64,000 nt of DNA from Poronia punctata (lineage: Eukaryota > Ascomycota > Sordariomycetes > Xylariales > Xylariaceae). Location of the stretch: NCBI GenBank assembly GCA_022579005.1, contig MU401463.1:332351-396350 (forward strand), given 5' to 3'. The notes beneath the pieces were generated by a model. It made no database searches and had not been told where the DNA came from. It saw only the letters and a program-made list of their open reading frames with translations. A program made the translations under genes and the position numbers. This document shows positions 1 to 11,146 of this stretch, piece by piece (the stretch's first letter is position 1; each line of letters starts with the position of its first letter).

Positions 1-526
1 TCTCCGAGCCATCATGCACCCCGTCTCCCAAGTCGCCCATCCAGGCTTTGAGATCTGCGCTGTAGTACTTCTTCACGATACTTCGATCTGCCTCGATGTC
101 TGCTTCGCCGGAGACAGAGGCCCATTGACCCGAACTGTCGAGAAATGAAATATTGACGTGGGGATCGCTCTTCAGCTCGTCTGTCTTGTGCGACTCGGTG
201 TTTGTGAAGAAGAGGTAGTCCATGCCATCCTTCTCCTGTTCAATTGAACGTGGTTAATTATGTGTACCACGATGTTTGGGGGAAGGGCGGCAGAGTGAAT
301 ATGATGGTGGTTGACTTACCTTGGCTGCTACGGCCATACAACGGGAGACGAGCTTCCCGGCTTGCACCTTGTCACGAGTAGTCATCATTCCGAACTTTTG
401 CGAGTCGACAAACTTGGTCAGAGCTTCGAACTTCTCCTGGGCTGACGAGTCTGTGTCCTTGTTGGTTTGGACGTATGGATCGGCTGGCTTGCGGCCAGTA
501 TCGGTGTTGGAATATCCCGAAGACAT
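1..526 (-). CDS. bli-3: BLI-3 / pyridoxamine 5'-phosphate oxidase-like FMN-binding protein, 5' part (runs off window)
   Basis: Probable small flavin-binding split-barrel protein of the general-stress-protein-26 / BLI-3 group; Neurospora bli-3 is a blue-light-induced gene, and the exact reaction is not established. Seen: ATG at 526, start MSSGYSNTDTGRKPADPY; exon 526-320 (69 codons), intron 319-236 (GTAAGT...AACAG), then exon 235-1 reading EKDGMDYLFFTNTESHKTDE, later VNISFLDSSGQWASVSGEA and ALKAWMGDLGDG-like residues (here DLKAWMGDLGDGVHD). The VSRCMAV, TNTESHKTDE and SGQWASVSG stretches are the conserved core of the family. An ATG eight codons upstream (550) is in frame, but the MSSGYSNTDTG start fits family members better. 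The C-terminus lies beyond base 1. The gene stands alone, with about 2.5 kb of non-coding DNA upstream of it. Confidence 0.85.
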
Positions 527-1774
527 GATGATGACTACCTTTCCCTTCACTTGATGGTTGTTTGTTCTTGTTCTGGATGGTTCGTACTTGGGCCTTTTGA
601 TCGTATAACCCTTGGTGTTTGGTGATGAGGTGTGGATATGATTAAGGTTTGGAGGGATGTGTCTCCGGAAGAGTCCAGTTGCTGTTTCTTATATGTGTGT
701 ATGTCTTACCACCTCCACTATATGGACTTTGCAATTGGCCACTGGCTAGAGGTGGCAGGTAGGGAATGTGACAGCGTCTACCAGACAATCGATAGTTTGA
801 TAGCGTGGGAAGTGTGGTGCGTAGTGACTTCATATATATCGGATCGGGCATCTCTACATGGGGAAAAGGGCTTTTGCATACAATAAATCTAGCCCTTTCA
901 CTGCTTGTGGAAGGAACCACCCAAAAGCGAACAACTTCACGGCAATAGCGCTAGATGAACAAACCTACATCCTCTGAGTAAAGCTGATTGTTGTTTACGC
1001 GTAACTGATCCGGACATCACTGAGTGACCCAGAGCAAGAGCAACACGGGTTTTTGATTTGATTCCGACCTTAGCACTACCAATAACAAAATAAAGTGTCA
1101 TCATAGAGAGCTAATGGAAAGGGGTCGTCGTACAATACAGTACCTGTGTTTCTTGGGATGTATCATGTGACGATATAAGCAGTCGATGGTCGTTATACGA
1201 TGATGACGTCAGGTCGTTTTTGACATCGCTATTAATCTACAAGACATGCTTGGCGTTTGGTTTGACGATATACTCGTATGTATCTGAGAATGGAGATGGG
1301 GTAGAGGGCAGCCTTTTGATTTCATTTACACATGAAGGATCATTATCTCTTGTGTTGATAGGATAGTATAAGCTCTTTTAAAGATGGTAAAGCTGTCGGG
1401 CAGACATGTTTTGGTAGGGATCGTACTCGTTTAGTTTTGACAGGGGAGACGAGAAGCAAGAACCTTAAAAGAGTCGTATATGCATTTAGTAAAAGATGTG
1501 GTCTTCCTATAAGCATATACTTGTCTGCGTAAGACGGGTTATGTGCATCTCCAAAACCACAGTCTATCAACACAAAATTGAGATATATGGTCTCTCTTTC
1601 TTGGTTGATAGATTAGAGGACTGCTTCTTGGTTTCACATTAGTAAATCCAATTAGAAATATGAAGACCTTTACAAGGTTAGAGACAATCTAGGAGACACA
1701 AAAAGTACAGAGATGTACTAACAAAGCGCGTGGCTGATGTGGCCCATAACCAAGGTGGTCTGTGGGCACTTTGA

Positions 1775-1788
1775 TACAAGTACTTGTA
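1775..1788. repeat. 14-bp perfect palindrome TACAAGTACTTGTA
   Basis: TACAAGTACTTGTA equals its own reverse complement. It lies in a tract (to about 1870) with many GTAC/TACAAGTAC variants. Related tracts occur near 24681 and 39115. Function unknown. Confidence 0.6.
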
Positions 1789-2240
1789 CGAGTACGGGCA
1801 GGCAAAATAGATACGAGTACATACATGTAGGTAGAGCATGTACTAGGACTACAAGTACCTACCTCATGTAATACTTGTGGGCAAGATGAGACCAAGACAC
1901 TCTTTACATCCGAGTTTACCCACGTGGGAAACGCAGGTTGGTACTAAAATATCCCAACTCGTAATATCACTCGCAGTAAAGGGAAACAAGAATACAATAC
2001 AAGTCTTTCAACCCTCGTCCACCCCCCTCGGCTTACCCTAGGACCCCGAGTCGTAACGTTGTTGCAATTACTAACGGGACTTTTAGTGGCGGTGCAGTCC
2101 ATAGCACGCAGCGGCCTAGGTACAGCAGTCGTAACTCGTACCTAACCTCCCTAACCTGTTACACGAGGTTGGGTACTACCTACAGTACATAGACTCGCAT
2201 ACAGTAGAGGCGAGCACGGAGGTAAAACTAAAACAGCAGA

Positions 2241-2263
2241 GACACGCAGACACGCAGACACGC
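2241..2263. repeat. short tandem repeat, unit GACACGCA, about 3 copies
   Basis: Three head-to-tail copies of GACACGCA, the last incomplete, in non-coding DNA. Confidence 0.85.
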
Positions 2264-3075
2264 GGGGGACGGCTTCATCTCGAACCCAGGCTCAATTGGT
2301 CTCCTACGCCGTCACCATTTTCAACTGACCTATCTTGAGGCCGAGTCCATTACCGATATGTGGCGGCGTTCTGATCAACTCTCTCGTCTGACTTAGTTCC
2401 GGTCTTCTCATCGGTAAGTAAGCCCGATTGATATTTTTCATCCTTGAACCCTTTGCTTTCCCCAAGTTCCAATACCCTCTCGATCTTGTATGGTATACTT
2501 CCTTATCGTTGCTGTCCTTTCCCTTGCCCATTAGCCATGGCGTCTGTTAAGTTGCTTCGAAAGCATTTTCAAAGCTCTTGTCGTCAATAGAGACTGGCGA
2601 GTCGCGACTACATCATGTTCTATCGCATTACACCCATGCTTTTTTTTCTTCCCTCCCCGTGCCCGCTCTCCGGCCTTTCCATTCGGCATTGGCGGCCAAC
2701 TCTGTCCGGTTTGGAAACCCCGAGTTATACACGTTCCGTCCTACATTACCGGGGCGGTACCTTAGCTTCCACCTCACGGGTTCAACATTTATCGGCGCGT
2801 CCCTCCCGGCTAACACCCTTTTAGAAAGCTCATTGACGCTTACATCTGCCCCGTGTTTTTGTGTACGTGGCTTGAGTTTGAGTTTGAGTTTTGTTTGACT
2901 GGTTGCCGCAGGTACTGTAGCAGTAACGATCCACCCTGCCAAGTTGCCAACCTGACCTGGATCACGTCTTTTTTCTTTCTTCCCTATCCCGACCCTTTGC
3001 AGTTGGGTTATCTCATCGTTTGCGAACAAGGCTTTTCACAACACCCAACAGGATTTCTAGTCGAGTGAGTTCATA

Positions 3076-4701
3076 ATGTCTATAATGGTACGTCGAATCC
3101 CGCTATTGGTTTTCATGTTTGTGTACCTGCCACTTTCCGACGGGCTAGGTCCTCTTCGATCCTCTTCGATCCTCTTCGATCATTCTTCGATCCTCTTCGG
3201 TCCTCATCGCTCGGCCAATATAAGATGAACGCCCATATGCTTACCCTACCCTTCCTTCTAGAACCCTTCTTGGCCCGCCTGGGAATGCCGGGACCAGACT
3301 GAGCAGGCAGAAGCATATTACAATCACCACCTGCGCGCCAAGAATCGTCGTCTACAGGCCGAGAACCAGGCACTCAAACGCCTGCTGCGTCAGAACAATG
3401 TTGAATGGCAGTCGCAGCCAAAGGGCAAGGCGCCATCTCCCTCGCGCCGCGTCACTCGCTCTACCACAAATCAGTTCTCACCACCACCCCTATTGCCGGT
3501 AGAGATACAACTCGGTATACTTTATTATGCTCTACAAAGTCCTCATCCCATCGTCGACCCACTCACCAAGAGCAGACTGGATCGCATGCTGCCCCATGAG
3601 AAATCCAAGCGTCCTAATATTGCCATCCACTTCCTCGCCACATGTCGAGCCTTTCTGTACGAGGGCAACCGGATGCTCTGGTCCAATAACACCTTTTTGT
3701 TCACCAGCCCAGCCACGCTGAAGCACTTTGCAGAGCTCGACTCGTGTTACCGCCATCAGGTCCAGCATGTTACGCTCCGCCTCATTGCCAGATTCTACGA
3801 TGACGAAGACCGGGTGCACCGACTACCGCGAACCTACCATTCCAGCCTCAGGGGGCCCGTCAAGCTGACAATCCAGAGGCGGCCCAAGGAAAAGACGCTG
3901 GCCCGCCGTGGGTTCCGTGCCTATGCTTGGTATCAACTCGTCGACTATCTCGAGGCTTTGTTGCCTCCCCACAATCCCGACCTAGCCGCTGCGTCCAACT
4001 GGACTGCCTCCAACTCGTCTCACACTGTCCCGTACCCGAGACTTCTGCCTTTGCTCGAGAGTCTCCGAATCGACTTTGTCAACTTCACGGATGACCTGTT
4101 CCAGTACCCACCTCCGCAACTGCACGACTTGGCCTCCCATCAACTAGGTTGCATGCTAAACGAGCTGATCTTGACGGGCGTGCCCACGGACGAGTGTGGA
4201 ACCAGGGTTACCACAGAGCTCTCGGGCCTGTTGAAGGACGAAGGTCTTCTCCTCGACCACGGCCCTGTCATGGTGGGTAGAACGAATGGGCTCCGACCCC
4301 TAACTTACGACGAGCCAGACAACTATTCGTACAAGGTAGTCCGAGCCATGCCGCTGCCCCCGCAGCATCAACTATTCGACGACATGCACCACAGACATGA
4401 TGTCGTCGACTTCCCGCCGGCCCCACCGGACGAGGGCGAACCCCCGTTCTCCATGTACCACTCTTGCCGCACCATCTGGAAGAAGGTGCCGCTCAAACCG
4501 GGCGCGAGCGACGAGAAACGTGTATGGAAATTATTCGACCGTATCAGCGGCTTACCCTGGGACGATGTCCAGCTAGACGCCACCATGTTTGATGATTTGG
4601 ACGACGAGGAAGGCCCCATGGTTTGCGAGAATTGCGGCGATATCCACCCCGGCGCATTACTTCCCGATGAACTCATGGATCTCTACGACGATGAACCCTG
4701 A
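3076..4701 (+). CDS. uncharacterised protein with N-terminal coiled coil and F-box-like segment
   Basis: I recognise this only as a conserved fungal hypothetical type; substrate and partners are unknown. Model: exon 3076-3087 (ATG TCT ATA ATG), intron 3088-3261 (GTACGT...TTCTAG), exon 3262-4701, 483 aa. The main exon is open from just after the TAG at 3259-3261, and phase 0 fits the four-codon first exon; this first exon is inferred. Residues about 18-52 (EQAEAYYNHHLRAKNRRLQA, then ENQALKRLLRQN) look like an amphipathic coiled coil. Residues from about 82 (LPVEIQLGIL, then FLATCRAF and an EGN..LW..NTF pattern) resemble the F-box-like start of many fungal proteins, which suggests but does not prove a ubiquitin-ligase adaptor role. 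The tail is acidic and ends with a CxxC pair (CENCGDIHPG). The intron carries decamer repeats. If the first exon is wrong, the start remains upstream of 3493. Confidence 0.65.
3151..3211. repeat. 10-bp tandem repeat (CCTCTTCGAT), about 6 units
   Basis: Three perfect copies of CCTCTTCGAT at 3151-3180, followed by diverged units to about 3211, inside the proposed first intron of the F-box-like gene. Confidence 0.85.
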
Positions 4702-5083
4702 ATATATCTCAGCAATGCAAGAATTACGAAAATATGACCAGAGAAAGTCGAGGGGTTGTAGCGTTTTTCGCCTCGTTGCAAATGAGCGCTCATTTGATCT
4801 GATACCACGTTTGTTTCGGATTCTTTTCATCGGTTCGTTCGGTGGTGTTGTTTGTTTGTCTGTCTACCTAGATGCATGTTTGATCTTTGTTGGTATGGAG
4901 TTATGAAGAAATGTAGACAAAGGACAGATGGAGGAGATAAAAGGAAGGAGGAGACTATAAAAGAAAAACAAGTGTCAGAAACTCGAGAGAGCCCCTCTTC
5001 ACCCATCTCATTCCGGTCTGTCTCCATGTACATAAATTAAGATGTGTATATGAATGTAATGGACCGGGTCACGTCAGCTCCGT

Positions 5084-5109
5084 TAGTCTAGTCTAGTCTA
5101 GTCTAGTCT
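5084..5109. repeat. pentanucleotide array (TAGTC)5
   Basis: Five uninterrupted TAGTC units plus one base. Confidence 0.9.
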
Positions 5110-5264
5110 TGACCAGTGAGGTTAGGATAGACAAGGTTATTCTCGTTGCTTGCCTGCTTGACTAGGTTCAGGTAGGCAAGGTGAGTGAGCAGCGTTCATT
5201 TGTGATGATATTTTGGTTTTATAGTTGATTAACTGACTATAGGTACTATACTGTACCTTTTCCA

Positions 5265-5769
5265 TGAAGAGAGAGAGAGCAAGAGAAAATGAGAGAGAGA
5301 GCAAGAGCAAGAGAGAGAGAGAAAAAGACATACACATCTTTATAACTTCATCTACCCCTAACCTAACTGTGTTAAAGGGAAAGGGAAAGCCCCCCTCTTA
5401 AAGGCTAGATAGTTTAGTTCAGTTTAGGTCCTAGGTTTGTTTGCGTATATATTTATCAAGGTAGTAGGGTAGTAGGGAGAGAAGGAAAGAAAAAAAAAAG
5501 CAAGAGCAAGAGAGAAAAAAAGCAAGAGCAAGAAAGAAAAAAGCAAAAGCAAAAAAAAGAGAGCAAGAGCAAGAGCAAGAGAAAAAGAGCAAAAGCAAGA
5601 GCAAGAAAAAGAAAAAAAAAAGACATATACATTTTTATAACTTTATTTACCTTTAATTTAACTATGTTAAAAAAAAGAAAAACTCTTTCTTTAAAAGCTA
5701 AATAGTTTAGTTTAGTTTAAGTTTTAAGTTTGTTTATATATATATTAATAAAGTAGTAAAGTAATAAAG
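5265..5769. repeat. about 295-bp tandem duplication; right copy RIP-mutated
   Basis: The left copy core (5327-5477) and right copy core (5622-5769) align along their length. Nearly all differences are C-to-T or G-to-A in the right copy: CTACCCCTAACCTAAC becomes TTACCTTTAATTTAAC, and AAAGGCTAGATAG becomes AAAAGCTAAATAG. Both cores are preceded by similar GA-rich AGAGCAAGAGCAAGAG tracts. There is a small length difference in the purine/C run. Confidence 0.8.
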
Positions 5770-6230
5770 TAACAAATAAAAAAAGAGAAAAAGAAAAAGT
5801 AAAAAAAAGTAAAAAAAAGAGAGGAAAAAAAAAACCAAAAAAGTAAAAAAGAGAAATAATAAAGGATAAAATAGGAATATAAGGGTTTCTTCTTGTCTTT
5901 AAAAGAAAACTTAATAATCGCCTTCTTATAACTAGGTAGGTAGGTTCTAAGTTTAATTTCACTATTACAAGAGTATAAAGAAGAAGAAAAAAGGGAATTG
6001 GTATACTGGCTATACGTACGTAGCAGCTGATAGATGTAATATGTATATAGAGGTATAGTAGAAGAGTGATACAATTTACCAAGGTCAAGATAAAAGTGAA
6101 TTGGGTAAACTACTGGTATATATATTGTCTTTCCTTTATTTTTGGTTCTACCACGCCAGAACAAAACAAGCCAAGGCTCTTTTAACACTACCCTTGGGGC
6201 GGACGGGGACTAACTTGAGCGAACAATTAA

Positions 6231-9200
6231 TTACTCTTCTTCGTCTTCATCCTCGTCGTCATCATCCTCATCATCGTCCTCATCTTCATCCTCTTCGGAC
6301 GATTCTTCTTCAGCCTCTTCCTCTCCTTCTTCTGCCTCATCGACTACGCCACCTTCCTTTTCTAGCTTCAAATACTCATCCCACTCAGGGAACAACTCGT
6401 CATCTTCAACCGGCACACCGATGATCTTGGCTACCCGGCCTTTCTTGGATTTCTCTAGACTTTCTTTCCATGCTTTGACGGCGTCTGTTGCCAAGCTTGG
6501 CTTGTACGTCTGGGAGAAGAGGACGGCTTCTGCGAGTCTGTTCGTCTTAGTCAGGACGTCGACGCAACCGGCCGTATCGCCAAGTAACCACTTGCAGCTA
6601 AAGGCGACGTTGTGTGCACCCGATTCCTCAGCTTGCGCGGCAAGGGCCTTTAGGCCTTCTTGGTCCGAGGTGCTGGAGTGGATTAGAAGGAGGGAGCCCA
6701 GGTCGCGCGCGTGCGTGAAGCATTCAGTGGCTAGCTTTACGTCCCAGCCAGCGAGGGCAGCGTCGCCGACCGTCTTCCACTTGTGCTCGACGTCGGCCTG
6801 CCGTGCCAGGTCCAAAGCGATATCGAGCTGGTTCAGGGCAAGGGCGAGGTCGAACTTGTGTTCGGGGTCCGTCGCCACCTCGAGGGCCAACTCTTTGTGG
6901 CCCTGTCCCTCGAGGAAGCGAGCAATCTTATTCAGCTGATCGGTGGGGATGCTGGGCAGAAGTTCGGCAGCCGTCTCCATATCGCCTCGTAGGACTAGAG
7001 TCTGGTACTCTAGCACAGGCAGTGACAGGGCAAAAGACGTGACGTTGACATCCTTGTCTGCGAGGTAAATCCTGGAATCTCTCTGGATGAAACCAAGCGA
7101 GTACATGGGCTGGTCGAAGTGAGTGATGGTGTAGGTCTGGTCACCGACTAGGCTGTTCAGCCGGTTGGTGCTGTTGGTGTAGATGAACGAGTCGCCAACC
7201 CATTCACCCGTGCGTACACTCTCCGCTATATCAGTGATGACCTCGAAGGCTGCCTCCACTCCATCCTCGTCGACTTGGCCAGCTTGAGTGGCTTCTATAT
7301 AGTTCTCACGCGAGAATCGGAGGACATAGAAAGTATCCTCACAAGCCAGCGTCACAAGCTCACCACTGTCGGACCAGTAGACTTGTCTAGGTTCAACTTC
7401 GATGCGTCGGACGAGCCCACCTGTTGCCCAATCGTAGAACGAGATGCCACCCTGTCCCTTGACACCGAGGAGGATACCGCCAGTGAGTCCATCAACTTGA
7501 AATGGAATGTCTAGGCCGCCGGATTTCTCGACAAAATTCTTGTACACCTTGACCACTACGCAGGTACAGTCAGTCAGTCAGTCAGTCAGTCAGTCAATCA
7601 GTCGCCAGCCCCAACAATCATAGCCAGAGAGCAAGGCAAGAATTAGTCGATGGGGACAAGTGCCTACTAACCTGTGCTTGATTCTCTTATCGCATAATCG
7701 TTATTGTTCTCCTTAGAAGCCCATACGAAGTCGAGAGCCGAGCCAAAAGCCTTGTTTCGCCATGCCAGTGCTGTGTAGATGATATCTGTACAATGCAAAA
7801 TAAGTGTCAGGATAATGCTGTATGGGAGTTACGATAATTAGGTCAACGCACATTCACCGTCTCCACAGACAGCTACGAAGCGGCCGTTGGGTGAGTGGAT
7901 CAAGGTCTGGGGGTATATCTCGCAAGTGCCCAAATCTTTAGTCGGAAGGGTGATTGGCACATTGTCTTTAACAGAAGCATCTAATTCCATAGTTAGTAAT
8001 GCGGCAGTAAACTTGGTCTTGGAGGGTAGTAGGGTCACGCACCGCCGCCCTTGATCATGGAAGAGACGATCTCGTTGTGCCGGGCCCAGATGAGCTTGCC
8101 GGAGCCATCCATGGATACGGCAGGTTCTTCTCGGCCAAGCTTGACCACGACGGCGCCGTCATCGAAACCGACCGCGATACCCTGCTTGCCTCGCTGATAG
8201 GCAACACACCAACACCTTTCCAGTCCATAGTTAAGGGACTGTTCGAATCGATAGGCTGCACAGATACAAGTCAGAAAACCGTACACCGTCTTACCACCTC
8301 AATCAACTTGATATCGAGTCACTCACTGTTGGCGTGCCACATCCGAATCGTGCCATCCTCGGAACCAGATATGATGATCGGCAGCTCGGGGTGGTATATC
8401 GCGAACGAGACGTTACTCGTGTGACCCTCCAAGCTAGCTATCAGAGACTTGGTGGTATAATCCCATACCCTATCAACATTATAAGCTAAATGCTCACAAG
8501 CCGTCAAGAAAAGGAGAAGACTTACTTCACAGTCCTGTCATCCGATGTGGTTAAGAGGTATGGCTTATCGCTGTGGGGGTAATACTACCGGCCTAGTTAG
8601 TATGCTCCCAGGCAGAGGGCGTATGGCGACTTACATCGACATGATTGACTCCCTTAGTCTCGTGTGCTTCGAGTGTGAAGTTCGGAGAGGAGGAGCCCAG
8701 ACTCCAGATTTTGACCGTCCTAAGCTGTTCAGTATACCATGGAAATCCCAAGTATAAGACTGGGCACATACCGGTCCAAACAGGCCGAGGCGAAGGTGTT
8801 TGTGTCTTTGGGGTTGATGGCCAAGCTCATAACATAATGACTATGACCTTCAAAAACCTGGACACACTTCCCTGCAAACCCAAATCAGTGCCTGTTACAC
8901 GCTTTAAAACCAAGTGTACAGAGTACTGAAACTTACATTGACGGTCCCAGTCCCACTGTACAGAGGTTAGTAAGCATATATGGGCCACATATAGCCAGCA
9001 GTGCGACGATGATGCCGTAATATCATGTGAGTGGAACGGGTGAGAAGCTTACAAGCTTGATAGTCATCTATAAAATCGTTAGCAAACCCTTGGGGCCATC
9101 CACATACAATATCGGTACTCACATCATCGCTGGCCGTTAGGACGAAGCTCTGTGTCGGGTGGACAACAATAGCTCTGATATAATCCGGATGCGCTTCAAA

Positions 9201-9847
9201 CGAGGTGACCTTCTCGGATGTGTTATAATTATAAACGCGAAGTTGGAAGTCGTCCGAACCGCAGACGATCCAATTCTTCCTAGCCACGAAGCGACCAGCT
9301 CGCACAGGGACGTCGGTAAGCTTATTACGCGAGTAGAGATTAGCGACGGGTTATCTTTTGCCAATCTAAAGGACACGAGTCGGTTGGGCGACAGCGAGAA
9401 GGCCGAGCATGCCGCCACACATCATATAGAGGGCTCCCTGAAGACTGACCTCGAACGTCTTCACGACCTGCTGCGTCTCGTACGACCATATGTAGACATG
9501 GCCTACACAACGTTAGCCACGACTCGAGGGGCGGTTTGGAAGCGAGGAACATGCCGCTGTAGAGTGTTGTCAAGATCCAGGGCTCTTGTGGGTGGAAATC
9601 GACAGATTTGACACGCTCGCTGCGCGCAAAGAGCTGGCGCTGTATATCGTAATTATATCAGCATCAGAGTGTTCTAGACCTGGAAGTAGAGGACCTTGTG
9701 GTGGAGGGCGAGGAACATGGGGCGAGGCAGCACAAGTACGAAAGCTGCTTTGCTCCTCGTCTCAAAACAACCACTAGTTGCGCAGGGTCTCCTCCTCGGA
9801 GTTGCCATGTCCGTAGCGAAATTACACACCTTGACGTCTAACCTCAT
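6231..9847 (-). CDS. sec27: coatomer subunit beta' (beta'-COP, Sec27 homologue)
   Basis: Subunit of the COPI coat that buds Golgi-to-ER and intra-Golgi vesicles and reads dilysine cargo signals. Fourteen exons: 9847-9830, 9639-9555, 9502-9450, 9320-9123, 9067-9053, 8955-8937, 8871-8772, 8719-8635, 8584-8526, 8469-8327, 8255-8043, 7980-7852, 7785-7672, 7555-6231; total 2556 nt, 851 aa. Start reads [22 protein letters not shown]40 repeats fill the first ~300 residues ([82 protein letters not shown]); the coatomer WD-associated region follows ([24 protein letters not shown], here [33 protein letters not shown]). The last ~40 residues are almost all D and E. Intron 2 uses a GC donor; exons 5 and 6 are only 15 and 19 nt. 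Length and order match the family; single-copy essential gene in known fungi. Confidence 0.96.
7567..7603. repeat. tetranucleotide array (CAGT)n in beta'-COP intron 13
   Basis: About seven CAGT units followed by an imperfect one. Read on the coding strand this is (ACTG)n, placed directly before the intron acceptor (AG at 7557-7556). Confidence 0.9.
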
Positions 9848-11146
9848 GTTTTAGGCGCCGGGTATGGCAAACGTATGATCGACAGGCGGGTTATAGGCCA
9901 AAAGAAATCGGCTTAACAGCAATTGGGTACGGAAGCTCGTCACAGCTCGAAATCACATGGGAGAGGGAACCCCCAGTTGCGGTGCACTTGGGTCGGGTCG
10001 GTGGGGACACGGTCGCTTTGACGATTTAATATGCCCAAGCTGCACGCTTCAGCATGAGTTGTCGATAGAAAGAACGTATGCGGGTGGTAACGGCTCGTTG
10101 TAGATGTTGGTATCGGATGTGTGTGTGTGTGTGTGGCAGCGGTAGGAGAGACACCTGCAGTTTGTAGAATGAACGAGACACCGTTGAATGTCCCAATTGT
10201 CTACAAGTACATGTAAGGCTACCTGTAAGGAGCTGTCTGAATGCTAAAGTTGACACTTGACAATTGAACCAAGCAGTGCCAGCCTGGGGAAGATTGGCGT
10301 ACAATGATTGGTTGTCCCCAAGTTCAAGTCCCACTGCTTTTCAAAGACCATATGGACACTTTACTCGTATAAGTTCATGCGCATTTCTAGACTAGGCTAG
10401 GTTACAGGGTTACTTATCGCCCCTTATCGTCTGGCGGCTCCCACACTACCTACAAGTAGTATAATGTATTTGATCTTTCAACAGCACAGCCAGTTCAGGG
10501 GCAGAATGCATGTTCCTATCATGAGGACCGGAGAGGTCCCTTGCCTCATACAAGGTAGCCTTTTGCGGGCAAAAATCAGACTTCTACCTATTTTGAAAAA
10601 AATTTGACGGAGGGGATAAAAGCTTGTGCGCCATGTTTATACCGGATTGCCAACTCTTGCTGGAACAGCTTCGCAACGACCACTGGTTCAAGAGAGTCGG
10701 GACTTGGGAGGAGGCAACCCAAACCCAGTCTCCAGTGATTATCTTATTTTATTTCAAGTCGCCATCATCACAAGTCAGCACACTATGTGTACCTATGAAA
10801 AACGCACGCATAAAGATCATGCTGCTAATAGCAGATATTCTCATTTGTCTACTTGATCCGACCCTCTACTCTATTGTCCCCCATGCATAAGGACCGTGTA
10901 TAGCATAGCAAACTATTCACTGTTGCAGTAAACTTAGAACACAGGAGCCTGTTGGTGATCATGATCAACCAAGATATTGTGTGATTTCATTTCCATTGCG
11001 CCCTTTGTGCTCCTTCGGTATATCACCTCTTAACGCCTTTTTTGCCGTAACAAATTCTTTAGAAAGGAAACTGAGCGCTTGCTGACATGTCATAACTTCG
11101 TGGAAACCTCAACTGATGTTCCTAACCCCGCCGATGATGAACAAAG
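9848..11146. other. intergenic region, about 1.3 kb, no gene seen
   Basis: Upstream of beta'-COP and downstream of mannitol-1-phosphate dehydrogenase. Contains a (GT)n microsatellite (10118-10135). Short frames here show no family features. Confidence 0.6.
10118..10135. repeat. (TG)9 microsatellite
   Basis: Uninterrupted TG dinucleotide run in non-coding DNA. Confidence 0.9.

Larger units (their letters stand above)
527..3075. other. intergenic region, about 2.5 kb, no gene seen
   Basis: Divergent intergenic region between the bli-3-like gene and the F-box-like gene. Only short frames without recognisable protein features occur. It holds a tract rich in GTAC palindromes (1775-1870), three tandem 8-bp units GACACGCA at 2241-2263, and pyrimidine-rich sequence around 2600-3000 that may be leader or promoter of the rightward gene. 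Confidence 0.6.
4702..6230. other. convergent intergenic region, low complexity, about 1.5 kb
   Basis: Lies between the 3' ends of the F-box-like gene and beta'-COP. No gene seen: the long leftward frames around 5717-6188 are translations of AT/GA-rich low-complexity DNA. Contents: a TAGTC pentamer array (5084-5109), GA-rich tracts (5265-5326, 5479-5621), and a tandem duplication with one RIP-like copy (5327-5477 and 5622-5769). Confidence 0.7.

Noticed and set aside
3151..3211. CRISPR-like array
   Set aside because: Units are contiguous 10-mers without spacers; a simple tandem repeat.
5717..6188. Two leftward frames of 123 and 147 codons rich in F, Y, L and S
   Set aside because: Translation of low-complexity AT/GA-rich DNA, partly the RIP-mutated duplicate; no protein features.
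6421..6939. Rightward 172-codon frame
   Set aside because: Shadow of the last beta'-COP exon.
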